A DNA stretch of 7,197 nt from Thermoplasmatales archaeon ex4484_36. Its GTDB lineage: Archaea; Thermoplasmatota; Penumbrarchaeia; Penumbrarchaeales; EX4484-36. Below, piece by piece: positions 1 to 6,425 of the stretch. The stretch is taken from assembly GCA_002254765.1 (NCBI GenBank), contig NJDV01000021.1:1-7197 (forward strand), in the 5' to 3' direction. The notes under the pieces are model-generated. The model saw nothing but the letters and a program-made list of their open reading frames with translations. It was not told the DNA's origin and did not search any database. A program made the translations under genes and the position numbers. The first letter of the stretch is position 1. Every line of letters starts with the position of its first letter.

Positions 1-3000
1 ACTACGTAAAACCCTGGGTTTTTGAAAATATATGTGGGTTTGACGCCTGTCAGTGTTACGTTCGCTCCGTCATAGAAGGTCCATGTGTAATTCACTATCT
101 CTATGTTATCAACACTTCCACTACCATCAAAGGTTACAGGGGTGTCCTCGCCTACAATGATATCTTCACCTGCATCTGCCACCGGAGGCGTCATATCAAC
201 AACGGTTATGTTCACAATATCTGAATCCTGTCTTCCAGCAACATCCCACACGTATAGATACACCTGGAACGTCCCAAGGTTGTTAAACGTATGTGATGGC
301 CGAACCCCGTAAAGCCTCACTGTTGTTGGGTCCCTTAGAATCCACGTATAATTGTATATACCAAAATCATCGGTGCTTCCACTACCATCAAAGGTGACCT
401 CCGTTCCAATATTAACAATGCGATCCTCCCCCGCATCTGCCACCGGGGGTTCCTTATCAAGGTCTTTGATCTGCCATCTCAGAAATGGGTACGTCCTGCC
501 CTCTATCAAGCACCATATATATGTAAGGTCCCATTCGGCGTTGGCAAAGGTTGCAAAGGTCTTCATCTCTATCGTGGTTTTTCCTACCCCCCCAGAACTT
601 GTGCTCTCACCGGAGACATTCAGATCCCAGAAACTGCCTGTGATGGCTCCCGCAGTATTGATGCCGCAGAACCCACCCACATAAGCTGTCCCTGAAACAC
701 TGCTTGCAGTATACGTTTTTGATACCGAACCCTTTTCATTGAACCCCACAAATCCGCCAACATAGTCGTGTCCTCTCACATGACAATGAGCATAGGAGTT
801 TTCCACCTCTCCTGTGTTGTTGCCCATGAACCCGCCCACATAATCTACTCCCGTAACATTTGCTATTACAAAGGAGAGAGAAATCCTGTCCCCATTGCCA
901 CCTACAAACCCACCCACATAATTTCTGCCAGTAACTCTTCCTTCAAAAGATGATTTCGTAATGGAGCCATTTAGGTTGAGTCCAGCAATTCCCCCAGCAA
1001 AGTTTCCTCGGCCAGTGACATTGCCGATGGCTGTGGATTCTGCTATTTTGCTCTCATAGTCGTTTATACCAACAATACATCCGACGTAGTTGTACCCGGA
1101 AACATTGCAGGTTGTTGTGGAATAGGATATTGTTCCCTTATAGTTATACCCAACCATTCCACCAACATACACTCCATTTCCAACAACCTCTCCTGTTACA
1201 GATACATGTGTAAGAGGACCATTATTAAATCCTATAAGTCCGCCCATAAAAGACCTTCCCTTTATCTCGCCAGAAAAGGTGCCATTGGATGCGCTCCCTC
1301 CGTAATTGAAACCCACAAGCCCGCCAACATAATCAATACCACTCACCACACCCTGTACACGGGAATTAGCTATTACATTCCTGTTCTCTCCCGTAATGCC
1401 ACCCACGTAGTCTCCATCTCCACTCACTGTAACAATGAGAGTGGTATTATAAATACTCCCCGCGCTATTTATCCCTGTGAGACCACCAACATGATCCTTT
1501 CCAGTAACCTTCCCGACAAAAACTGAGCGCAATACCGTACCCTCATTATACCCCACAATACCGCCCACAAAGCTGTCTCCTGCAACTGCTCCAGTGTGGT
1601 TAAAGTCCGATAGCTCACCCAGATTCCACCCCACCAACCCTCCAACTCTCTCGCTCCCATGTACGTGGCCAGACGAAGTGGATGCGATTATACGCCTTCC
1701 GCTATATCCCGCCAGTCCCCCAACATTTTTGATGCCGCTCACGTTCCCCGTGTGATGCGAATTGTAAATCGCAGAGCCACCATATCCGATAAGTCCACCA
1801 ACATCCTGCTTCCCTTCCACGTTCGCTCTAGCATATGCATACCTCAGAAGTCCCTTACCATAGCCAATAATGCCCCCAATTGAACTATTCTCTCCTTTCA
1901 CTGTTCCGTTGAAATGAACGTTTCTGATATCTTTATAATACGATTCGCCAATTAACCCACCAACATTGTCTCTCCCACTCACCTCTCCCACAGCAAAGGT
2001 GTTGTTCACCCAGTCGAACCTACCATAGCCAAGCAAGCCACCGACATTGTTTCTCCCACGCACCTCACCCACAACATGGGAGTTGTTCACCCAGTCGAAC
2101 CTACCATAGCCAAGCAAGCCTCCTATGTTATCCCCTACCCCTGTAACTTTTCCATTGAAATAGGTATTGTTCACCCATATCACTTTTCCATAGCCTATAA
2201 GACCTCCCAAATAATCCCCACCACCAGTAACATTTCCAATCACATAGGAGTCGTTCACCCACCCAATATTTCTCCCCCAGGTCTCCTCTATAGACCCTAT
2301 TAGACCACCCACTCTGTCCCCCACACCGCTTACGTTGCCGATAAAATATGAATGGTTCACGCAGCAATCACCAAGAACCCGCTCCCCTTCTAAAAAACCA
2401 ATTAACCCCCCAACACCATACCCATTACATGATATATCTCCAATCACATAGGAGCTGTTCACCCAGGACTGGCCTGTTTGCTTCCATGCCTTCACGAAAC
2501 CGATCAAACCCCCTGCGTACTCCCTCTCGCATGTGACGCTACCAACCATGTAGGAGTCTTTAATAGCAAAACCTCTCACCTCATACAAATACCCTATCAT
2601 CCCACCTACATAAGCCTTACCACTTACATTTCCGATGACGTGGGAGTTTCTTATGCTACACGTCTCCCCATATCCCATTATACCTCCAGCGTATGTAGTG
2701 TTTGATGTTACATTTCCCTCATAACGAACGCTGATTATCTCCGACCGGTATCCCTTGCCCAAAATCCCTCCAATGCCATCATGCCGGGCATACCTATTAT
2801 ATGTGGTGTTCACCTCAACCTTTGCAAAAGAGTGGGATATGGTACTCCAGTGTGCGTATCCTACCAACCCTCCAACACGAAGTGATGTGGTCGACACATT
2901 ACCAATTGCATAGGAATGATACACTCTGGATCGATACATCTCACCTATCAGTCCCCCACACTCGTACCCTCCTTTCACGGTGACAACGGCATATGAATAA

Positions 3001-3569
3001 TTCACATATCCATTTCCTAACCACCTAATAAGACCTGCGGCAGATCCGCCGTATATTTCGCCTTCAACACTACAGTTGTCCACTGAACCATAACTACATG
3101 CACTTATGAGGCCTCCAGCATATTTCCCCCTGATCGTAACGTTCAGAAGCTTTACGTTCCTCACAACACCTCCGTAGACATTCCCGAAAAGACCCACGTA
3201 ATCGTCTGACGACCTGTTTATGAAAAGTCCGCTGATTGTATGATTTCTACCATCAAAGACTCCTGTGAAGGGGCTTGAGTAGTTACCAATAGGTATGAAC
3301 CCCGATCCGTTGTTCCAAGATCTGGTAACAGATGCATTTATGTCGTTTTTTAGGACATAATACGCACTCAGGTTCTGGCTCATGTTTTGAAGGTCCCACA
3401 CGTCTTCAATGAAAATTACACTCAAAGAAGGCTCGTCGCCCCCCCGGATAGGCATTTGCGCCTTTGAAAACCCAATAATAGCCTGTTTTGACAATGATCC
3501 CAAAAGTTGTCCCGTAAGAAGAGTCGCTGCAAGTGAAAGAAGGAGGACACATCTCAACCATCCCTTCAT
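1..3569 (-). CDS. Large secreted GLUG-repeat / PKD-domain surface protein, C-terminus beyond window
   Basis: I read this frame codon by codon on the minus strand from the ATG at 3567-3569 to the left edge and found no stop, giving at least 1189 residues. The N-terminus (MKGWLRCVLLLSLAATLLTG) is a signal peptide. Residues about 123-963 hold about 31 copies of a 25-35-residue unit centred on GG(L/I/F/M)xG(Y/F), the GLUG motif, with intervening NxSxxxGxVxG-type strands. They are followed by the usual closing module of such proteins: SFWDLNVSG, SSGGVGKTTIEM (about 976-1000) and WDLTYIWCLIEGRTYPFLRW (about 1010-1029). A PKD domain starting PPVADAGEDR follows (about 1040-1125), then a second (PPVADAGEDI) cut by the edge. 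Sequons (NxS/T) are frequent. The start is supported by GGAGGT six bases upstream and an in-frame stop at 3597-3599. By family analogy it is a beta-helical, extracellular adhesin or S-layer-associated protein; the ligand is unknown. Any C-terminal anchor lies outside the window. Confidence 0.93.
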   Translation of the reverse strand, partial: MKGWLRCVLLLSLAATLLTGQLLGSLSKQAIIGFSKAQMPIRGGDEPSLSVIFIEDVWDLQNMSQNLSAYYVLKNDINASVTRSWNNGSGFIPIGNYSSPFTGVFDGRNHTISGLFINRSSDDYVGLFGNVYGGVVRNVKLLNVTIRGKYAGGLISACSYGSVDNCSVEGEIYGGSAAGLIRWLGNGYVNYSYAVVTVKGGYECGGLIGEMYRSRVYHSYAIGNVSTTSLRVGGLVGYAHWSTISHSFAKVEVNTTYNRYARHDGIGGILGKGYRSEIISVRYEGNVTSNTTYAGGIMGYGETCSIRNSHVIGNVSGKAYVGGMIGYLYEVRGFAIKDSYMVGSVTCEREYAGGLIGFVKAWKQTGQSWVNSSYVIGDISCNGYGVGGLIGFLEGERVLGDCCVNHSYFIGNVSGVGDRVGGLIGSIEETWGRNIGWVNDSYVIGNVTGGGDYLGGLIGYGKVIWVNNTYFNGKVTGVGDNIGGLLGYGRFDWVNNSHVVGEVRGRNNVGGLLGYGRFDWVNNTFAVGEVSGRDNVGGLIGESYYKDIRNVHFNGTVKGENSSIGGIIGYGKGLLRYAYARANVEGKQDVGGLIGYGGSAIYNSHHTGNVSGIKNVGGLAGYSGRRIIASTSSGHVHGSERVGGLVGWNLGELSDFNHTGAVAGDSFVGGIVGYNEGTVLRSVFVGKVTGKDHVGGLTGINSAGSIYNTTLIVTVSGDGDYVGGITGENRNVIANSRVQGVVSGIDYVGGLVGFNYGGSASNGTFSGEIKGRSFMGGLIGFNNGPLTHVSVTGEVVGNGVYVGGMVGYNYKGTISYSTTTCNVSGYNYVGCIVGINDYESKIAESTAIGNVTGRGNFAGGIAGLNLNGSITKSSFEGRVTGRNYVGGFVGGNGDRISLSFVIANVTGVDYVGGFMGNNTGEVENSYAHCHVRGHDYVGGFVGFNEKGSVSKTYTASSVSGTAYVGGFCGINTAGAITGSFWDLNVSGESTSSGGVGKTTIEMKTFATFANAEWDLTYIWCLIEGRTYPFLRWQIKDLDKEPPVADAGEDRIVNIGTEVTFDGSGSTDDFGIYNYTWILRDPTTVRLYGVRPSHTFNNLGTFQVYLYVWDVAGRQDSDIVNITVVDMTPPVADAGEDIIVGEDTPVTFDGSGSVDNIEIVNYTWTFYDGANVTLTGVKPTYIFKNPGFYV
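660..3200 (-). repeat. Array of about 31 GLUG repeats within the surface-protein gene
   Basis: On the minus strand, translated units each carry a core such as YVGGLIGY, NVGGLLGYGR or YVGGFVGFNE, spaced mostly 25-35 codons apart. The first three copies, nearest the N-terminus, are degenerate (VGLFG, AGGLIS, AAGLIR). The central copies share a WVNxSYxIGNV strand, while those nearest the C-terminus use GGFxG rather than GGLIG. This gradient suggests local expansion by duplication. GLUG arrays are known in bacterial and archaeal surface proteins; a beta-helix or solenoid fold is inferred from the periodicity. Confidence 0.9.
1959..2120 (-). repeat. Recent 81-bp tandem duplication inside the GLUG array
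   Basis: Two adjacent 81-base units (1959-2039 and 2040-2120) match with about 8 differences in my hand alignment. They include a 39-base stretch that is identical at 2001-2039 and 2082-2120. Each unit is exactly 27 codons, one GLUG repeat (core NVGGLLGYGRFDWVNN). The frame is kept, as expected for repeat-number change by unequal recombination or slippage. Confidence 0.9.
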
Positions 3570-3575
3570 CACAAA

Positions 3576-3581
3576 ACCTCC
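3576..3581 (-). promoter_or_regulatory. Shine-Dalgarno site of the GLUG gene
   Basis: On the minus strand GGAGGT stands six bases before the ATG at 3569. A GTG directly precedes that ATG in frame (3570-3572), but the spacing favours the ATG. Confidence 0.8.
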
Positions 3582-3593
3582 ATTCAGAGCTTT

Positions 3594-3641
3594 CCCTTAT
3601 AGACATTGGTGGAAATGTACCCCAGTCCCTTAAAACTTTCT
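3594..3641 (-). promoter_or_regulatory. Possible promoter of the GLUG gene
   Basis: Read on the minus strand, an AT-rich AAAGTTTTAAGG element (complement of about 3629-3640) lies about 60-70 bases before the ATG. A second TATA-like CTATAAGG (about 3594-3601) lies about 25-30 bases before it. The first would leave room for a leader carrying the Shine-Dalgarno site. The second would put the transcript start at or inside that site, so the first is preferred. This is inference from spacing only. Confidence 0.35.
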
Positions 3642-3676
3642 ATTCCAGCACCTTCACAGCTATAGAAGTTGTGTGA

Positions 3677-3686
3677 GCTTTTTTTA
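3677..3686 (+). promoter_or_regulatory. Possible TATA box for the Fe-S gene
   Basis: A run of T with a following A (GCTTTTTTTA) lies about 25-30 bases before the ATG at 3711. That is the archaeal TATA-to-start distance expected for a leaderless transcript. A GGAG abuts the ATG too closely to be a normal ribosome site, which also fits leaderless initiation. Confidence 0.35.
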
Positions 3687-3710
3687 CCATGGAAACAGGT
3701 TAACCTGGAG

Positions 3711-3997
3711 ATGTCCCAATGCGAGAAGAACGGGCTCACAGCAGATGACCTTGAGCCGCACCCCTCCATAATCGACTCAATCAACACCTGTACGATGTGC
3801 TATCACTGCGTGGCCCACTGCCCATCAGTCGTTCCCATAATGGACATATAATAAGAAAAATAAGGATGGACATGTTCGTTGCAGGAGCTGTGGCGGAGGG
3901 GCTTAAGGAGGCTGCGGAGAGGATTCTTAAAGGAGAGAACCCCTTCAACACCGCTGTTGACAGGGTGAAGGTGAGGGAGGGGGCGGGGGAATGTTGA
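3711..3997 (+). pseudogene. Frameshifted HdrC/HdrD-like 4Fe-4S protein
   Basis: The first part, from the ATG at 3711, reads MSQCEKNGLTADDLEPHPSI and leads into CTMCYHCVAHCP at 3789-3824. This is a CxxCxxCxxxCP motif that would bind one [4Fe-4S] cluster. It then meets TAA at 3849-3851. In the frame two bases on, the reading continues without a break as IIRKIRMDMFVAGAV, then EGLKEAAERILKGENPFN, to TGA at 3995-3997. The join PIMD/IIRKIR is natural if two bases of the TA-rich CATATAATAAG (3845-3855) are removed. The helical tail ending in GENPF resembles what follows the second cluster of heterodisulfide reductase subunit C and related electron-transfer proteins; that assignment is from remembered family patterns. 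Full HdrC proteins carry two clusters and are longer, so the N-terminus is probably missing as well. Decay, a sequencing error or, less likely, programmed frameshifting could explain it. An alternative TTG start exists at 3669. Confidence 0.6.
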
Positions 3998-4155
3998 AGA
4001 GGATGGAGGAAGCGGCGGGACTTGTAGACGCCTTCGTCTACCCGTCATCGTTGATCGCCCTGAAGAGGAAGCAGGATGTGGTGAGGTCTCTACTTGACAG
4101 GACGAAGGGGGAGTATTTAATAGCGGTATCCAGGCCAGATCCCCTGAGAGGATAG
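3991..4155 (+). CDS. Small protein of unknown function, 54 residues
   Basis: The frame begins ATGTTGAAG inside the end of the preceding Fe-S frame (7-base overlap, 3991-3997) and ends at TAG 4153-4155. A GGGAGG-type purine run (3975-3980) lies about 10 bases upstream and could serve as a ribosome site. The product starts MLKRMEEAAGLVDAFVYPSS and ends EYLIAVSRPDPLRG. It is mixed polar/hydrophobic with no signal peptide, membrane segment or cysteine. The overlap suggests it was translationally coupled to the Fe-S gene. I do not recognise the family. Because its neighbour is broken, it may be a remnant of a longer gene. That it is expressed at all is uncertain. Confidence 0.45.
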   Translation: MLKRMEEAAGLVDAFVYPSSLIALKRKQDVVRSLLDRTKGEYLIAVSRPDPLRG

Positions 4156-4161
4156 GCCACA

Positions 4162-4286
4162 TTTACGTTTTGTCGTCTCGCACAACTACACAAACCTGTA
4201 TATGTGTGGTCGCAAGCGACAACAAATACACGACGCATGATTCTCAACCTCTCCCTGAGAGATGCTCCATGAGCGCCTAACGTAAA
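4162..4286. other. Non-coding segment with nested inverted repeats
   Basis: The gap between the 54-residue ORF and the protease promoter contains several self-complementary pairs. TTTACGTT (4162-4169) pairs with AACGTAAA (4279-4286), and TTGTCG (4170-4175) with CGACAA (4217-4222). ACTACACA (4185-4192) pairs with TGTGTGGT (4203-4210) with one G-U. GTCG-CAAG-CGAC (4209-4220) and CTCTC-CCT-GAGAG are small hairpins. The first three nest; the GTCG hairpin is an alternative to them. It may be a structured RNA, a 3' UTR, or a small element with 8-bp terminal inverted repeats. No function can be assigned. Confidence 0.4.
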
Positions 4287-4290
4287 GAAC

Positions 4291-4309
4291 CCCTTTCATT
4301 GGGAAAGGG
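4291..4309 (+). terminator. Possible hairpin ahead of the protease promoter
   Basis: CCCTTTC-ATTGG-GAAAGGG forms a perfect 7-bp stem with a 5-base loop. It lies just upstream of the T-run that also looks like the protease TATA box. It could end transcription from the left or act as an operator. Archaeal terminators generally rely on T-tracts more than hairpins, so this is tentative. Confidence 0.35.
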
Positions 4310-4320
4310 TTAACAGAAGG

Positions 4321-4328
4321 TTTTTAAT
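4321..4328 (+). promoter_or_regulatory. Candidate TATA box of the protease gene
   Basis: TTTTTAAT, preceded by the purine-rich AGAAGG that could serve as a BRE, predicts a transcript start near 4350. That leaves a leader of about 16 bases containing the Shine-Dalgarno site. The position argues against the upstream GTG at 4333 as the start. Confidence 0.55.
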
Positions 4329-4356
4329 CCTCGTGGTGTTGGGGTGGGTGTTTTCT

Positions 4357-4362
4357 GGTGAT
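4357..4362 (+). promoter_or_regulatory. Shine-Dalgarno site of the protease gene
   Basis: GGTGAT matches the 3' part of the consensus GGAGGTGAT. It lies three bases before ATG 4366, which is the correct register for that part of the consensus. It fixes the start. Confidence 0.7.
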
Positions 4363-4365
4363 AGA

Positions 4366-6246
4366 ATGGACCGATACGCCATTTTCCTGATACTATCTCT
4401 GCTTCTTCTTCTCCCTCCTGCGTCGGCACTTGACACAGCAGTTCCCGCGGTGAGGGCTAGAGGGTCACAGACGTACTCTCCACTCTCTGTATGGGACATG
4501 GGCTTTACGGGGAGGGGTGTTGGTGTGGCCATAATAGATGGGGGGGTGGATGACGAGCACCCGGACCTAAAGGGGAGGTTTGTTGCGGGGGTGGACCTGA
4601 CCGTTCCGGATACCCCACTCACCCCCCGGGACGGCTCCCTCAACCCCGACGACAACGGGGGCCATGGGACCTTCTGCGCGGGTTGCATAATGGGGAACGG
4701 GAACTCAAGCGATGGGAGAATTATGGGGGTGGCTCCTGAGGCCACCCTCATAGACGTGAAGGTCTACCGGGCCCTTGAGGCTGGCAGGCTGGCAGAAAAC
4801 ATCGTGATGCCAGCTCCGGACAGGCTGATAGAGGCCCTTCAGTGGATCGTTGATCACAAGGGGAAGTTCAATATCCGAGTAGTGAGCATATCCCTCTCTG
4901 TGGGCGTGCCCAACTCCAACGGGACGGACCGCCTTTCACAGGTGGTAAACGAGGTGGTGGGGGCGGGAATCGTTGTTGTGGTGGCCTCGGGGAACGAGGG
5001 CCCGGACAACAGGGGCTTCAACCCACCCGCGGCTGCCGACGGTGCGATCGTGGTGGGAGCGGTGGATGACAAGGGAACGGTGTTGAGGGAGGATGACACC
5101 ATAGCGGACTTCTCCTCCCGGGGGCCAAGGGCCTCCGACGGAGACGCAGACCCCTTCGACGAGTTCAAGCCCGATTGTGTAGCCCCGGGGGTGGAGATTA
5201 CATCCCTTGCCAACTCCTTCTCCTCCTTACCTGCCGCCGGCTACTCAACCGCCAGCGGGACATCCTTCGCCGCCCCCATGGTGGCTGGGATAGTGGCTCT
5301 CATGATAGAGGCCAATCCCTCCCTGACCCCACAGCAGGTGAAGGAGATACTCCACATGACAGCGGAGCCCAGGGGGACCCCTTACGACCCGGACCTCCCC
5401 TACCCCCACAACAAATGGAACCCGGAATATGGCTATGGGATTGTCGACGCATACGAGGCGGTGAGAATGGCACTGGCGCTTAGAGGTGACAGCCTTCCCG
5501 CTCCCCATCTAAACGAGATCCCCTCACCGGATGATGACGGAAACTTCACGCTGACCTGGAGCAGTGTTCCTGGAGCGGAGTCCTACGTTCTCCTTGAGTC
5601 CGACGATCCCACTTTCTCCCACTACACCGCCCACGACCACCTCACAGAAACCTTCTACCCCGTTGTGGGCCTCTCCCCGGGGAGCTACTACTTCGGAGTT
5701 GTGGCAAGGGGAGGGGGGACCTTCAGCAACATGAGCAACACCGTAAGTGTTGTTGTGACGGGAGGGGGAGAGCCACCCCCGCCCCTCCCAACCCCCCGCT
5801 TTGAAGCGAGAGAACTCTCTGTGGAGGAGGGGGTGAACTATAGCGTCTCCTGGAGCCCCGTGGAGGGGGCAAGCACCTACATCCTTCAGGAGGCAACAGC
5901 ATCCGACTTCTCAGATTCAAAGGACCTCTACCGGGGTGGGAAGACCACATATCATATAACGGGGCGGGCCCCCGGGGACTACTTCTATCGGGTTAAGGCC
6001 GTCGGGGAAGGACGGGAGAGCCCCTGGAGCGCCCCCCTTACGGTGCACGTTCACAAAGGGAACGAGAGCACCCCGGGCCCGTGGAATCAAACGGAGCAGC
6101 CCCCTGGGGGCGGGGGGAAGACCTCCCCGGAGGAAAAGGGGGAGCTCAAAGCGGCGGCTGTGGTGATCGCAGCATCCGTCATGGTGGCCATAACACTACT
6201 GTTTGTTTACCTTAAGAGGAGAGGGGGGGCTACCCTCCCCGCCTGA
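4366..6246 (+). CDS. Membrane-anchored subtilisin-like serine protease (S8) with two FN3-like domains
   Basis: The product is 626 residues from ATG 4366. That start directly precedes the signal peptide MDRYAIFLILSLLLLLPPAS, with ASA cleavage near residue 21. The frame is open back to GTG 4333, but the added residues are polar and lie upstream of the predicted transcript start. Catalytic domain about 35-370: Asp58 in VAIIDGGVDDEHPDL, His100 in GGHGTFCAG, oxyanion Asn210 in VVASGNEGP, and Ser300 in SGTSFAAPMVAG, so all active-site residues are present. Two FN3-like modules follow (about 378-465 and 475-562), separated by a Gly/Pro linker. After another Gly/Pro-rich stretch come a helix at about 597-615 and the tail LKRRGGATLPA. 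The protein is thus exported, with the protease outside and a short basic tail inside. No inhibitor_I9-type propeptide is visible: only about 20 residues separate the signal peptide from the protease domain. The Asp motif is DGG rather than the usual D(T/S)G. Substrates are unknown; maturation or turnover of neighbouring surface proteins is an inference. Confidence 0.95.
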   Translation: MDRYAIFLILSLLLLLPPASALDTAVPAVRARGSQTYSPLSVWDMGFTGRGVGVAIIDGGVDDEHPDLKGRFVAGVDLTVPDTPLTPRDGSLNPDDNGGHGTFCAGCIMGNGNSSDGRIMGVAPEATLIDVKVYRALEAGRLAENIVMPAPDRLIEALQWIVDHKGKFNIRVVSISLSVGVPNSNGTDRLSQVVNEVVGAGIVVVVASGNEGPDNRGFNPPAAADGAIVVGAVDDKGTVLREDDTIADFSSRGPRASDGDADPFDEFKPDCVAPGVEITSLANSFSSLPAAGYSTASGTSFAAPMVAGIVALMIEANPSLTPQQVKEILHMTAEPRGTPYDPDLPYPHNKWNPEYGYGIVDAYEAVRMALALRGDSLPAPHLNEIPSPDDDGNFTLTWSSVPGAESYVLLESDDPTFSHYTAHDHLTETFYPVVGLSPGSYYFGVVARGGGTFSNMSNTVSVVVTGGGEPPPPLPTPRFEARELSVEEGVNYSVSWSPVEGASTYILQEATASDFSDSKDLYRGGKTTYHITGRAPGDYFYRVKAVGEGRESPWSAPLTVHVHKGNESTPGPWNQTEQPPGGGGKTSPEEKGELKAAAVVIAASVMVAITLLFVYLKRRGGATLPA

Positions 6247-6327
6247 GCTCGGGGATGCTGCGGAAACCTTCTGCGGACGTGTACTAAACAATTGTCGTGT
6301 TAAGTGTCCCGTTATTCTTGGAGGATT

Positions 6328-6336
6328 CTTTTTATA
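6328..6336 (+). promoter_or_regulatory. TATA-like element in the convergent gap
   Basis: CTTTTTATA resembles an archaeal TATA box pointing rightward, with a predicted start near 6360 antisense to the end of the minus-strand surface-protein gene. The T-tract may instead be part of the termination region of the protease gene. The sequence alone does not decide. Confidence 0.3.
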
Positions 6337-6338
6337 GG

Positions 6339-6391
6339 TGTCCTGAACGGTAGGAGAATAGTTTTAATATGGAAATCTCACCTTCAGGACA
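6339..6391. repeat. Imperfect palindrome between convergent genes
   Basis: TGTCCTGAA (6339-6347) is the exact reverse complement of TTCAGGACA (6383-6391). The pairing continues inward as GGT/ACC (6349-6351 with 6380-6382) and GAGA/TCTC (6354-6357 with 6376-6379), interrupted by a 1-base and a 2-base bulge on the left arm. This gives about 16 paired positions around an 18-base AT-rich loop containing TTTTAATAT. It sits between the end of the protease (6246) and the end of the right-hand gene (6426). It may be a bidirectional 3'-end structure, a small RNA, or a protein-binding site. Confidence 0.6.
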
Positions 6392-6425
6392 AGGCGAGGG
6401 GTCCACCGTGAGGGCCCTTTTCATC

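Noticed and set aside
1469..2367. Minus-strand ORFs at 1469-1660 and 2128-2367
   Set aside because: They are out of frame with, and inside, the GLUG gene. Their Trp/Gly-rich sequence is an off-frame reading of the repeats.
103..2983. Plus-strand ORFs of 60-110 codons across the left 3 kb (for example 352-684 and 1206-1526)
   Set aside because: They lie antisense to the continuous GLUG/PKD frame, show low-complexity Pro/Thr/His-rich translations typical of complements of repeats, and have no family features.
660..3200. Regularly spaced repeats resembling a CRISPR array
   Set aside because: Units are diverged, in frame and coding (GLUG), and there are no near-identical short repeats with unique spacers.
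3406..3787. Overlapping short ORFs at 3406-3606, 3409-3633 and 3584-3787
   Set aside because: They overlap the start of the GLUG gene or its promoter in other frames and carry no recognisable features.
3803..4162. 119-codon minus-strand ORF opposite the Fe-S gene
   Set aside because: Ser/Pro/Leu-rich antisense reading; the plus strand carries the cluster-binding cysteine motif.
4333..4365. Upstream GTG start for the protease
   Set aside because: It would add 11 polar residues before the signal peptide and lies only a few bases after the TATA-like box. ATG 4366 has a well-spaced GGTGAT.
4854..5508. Out-of-frame and antisense ORFs inside the protease gene (4854-5213, 5175-5483, 5245-5508)
   Set aside because: High-GC shadow frames; the sense frame contains all S8 catalytic motifs.
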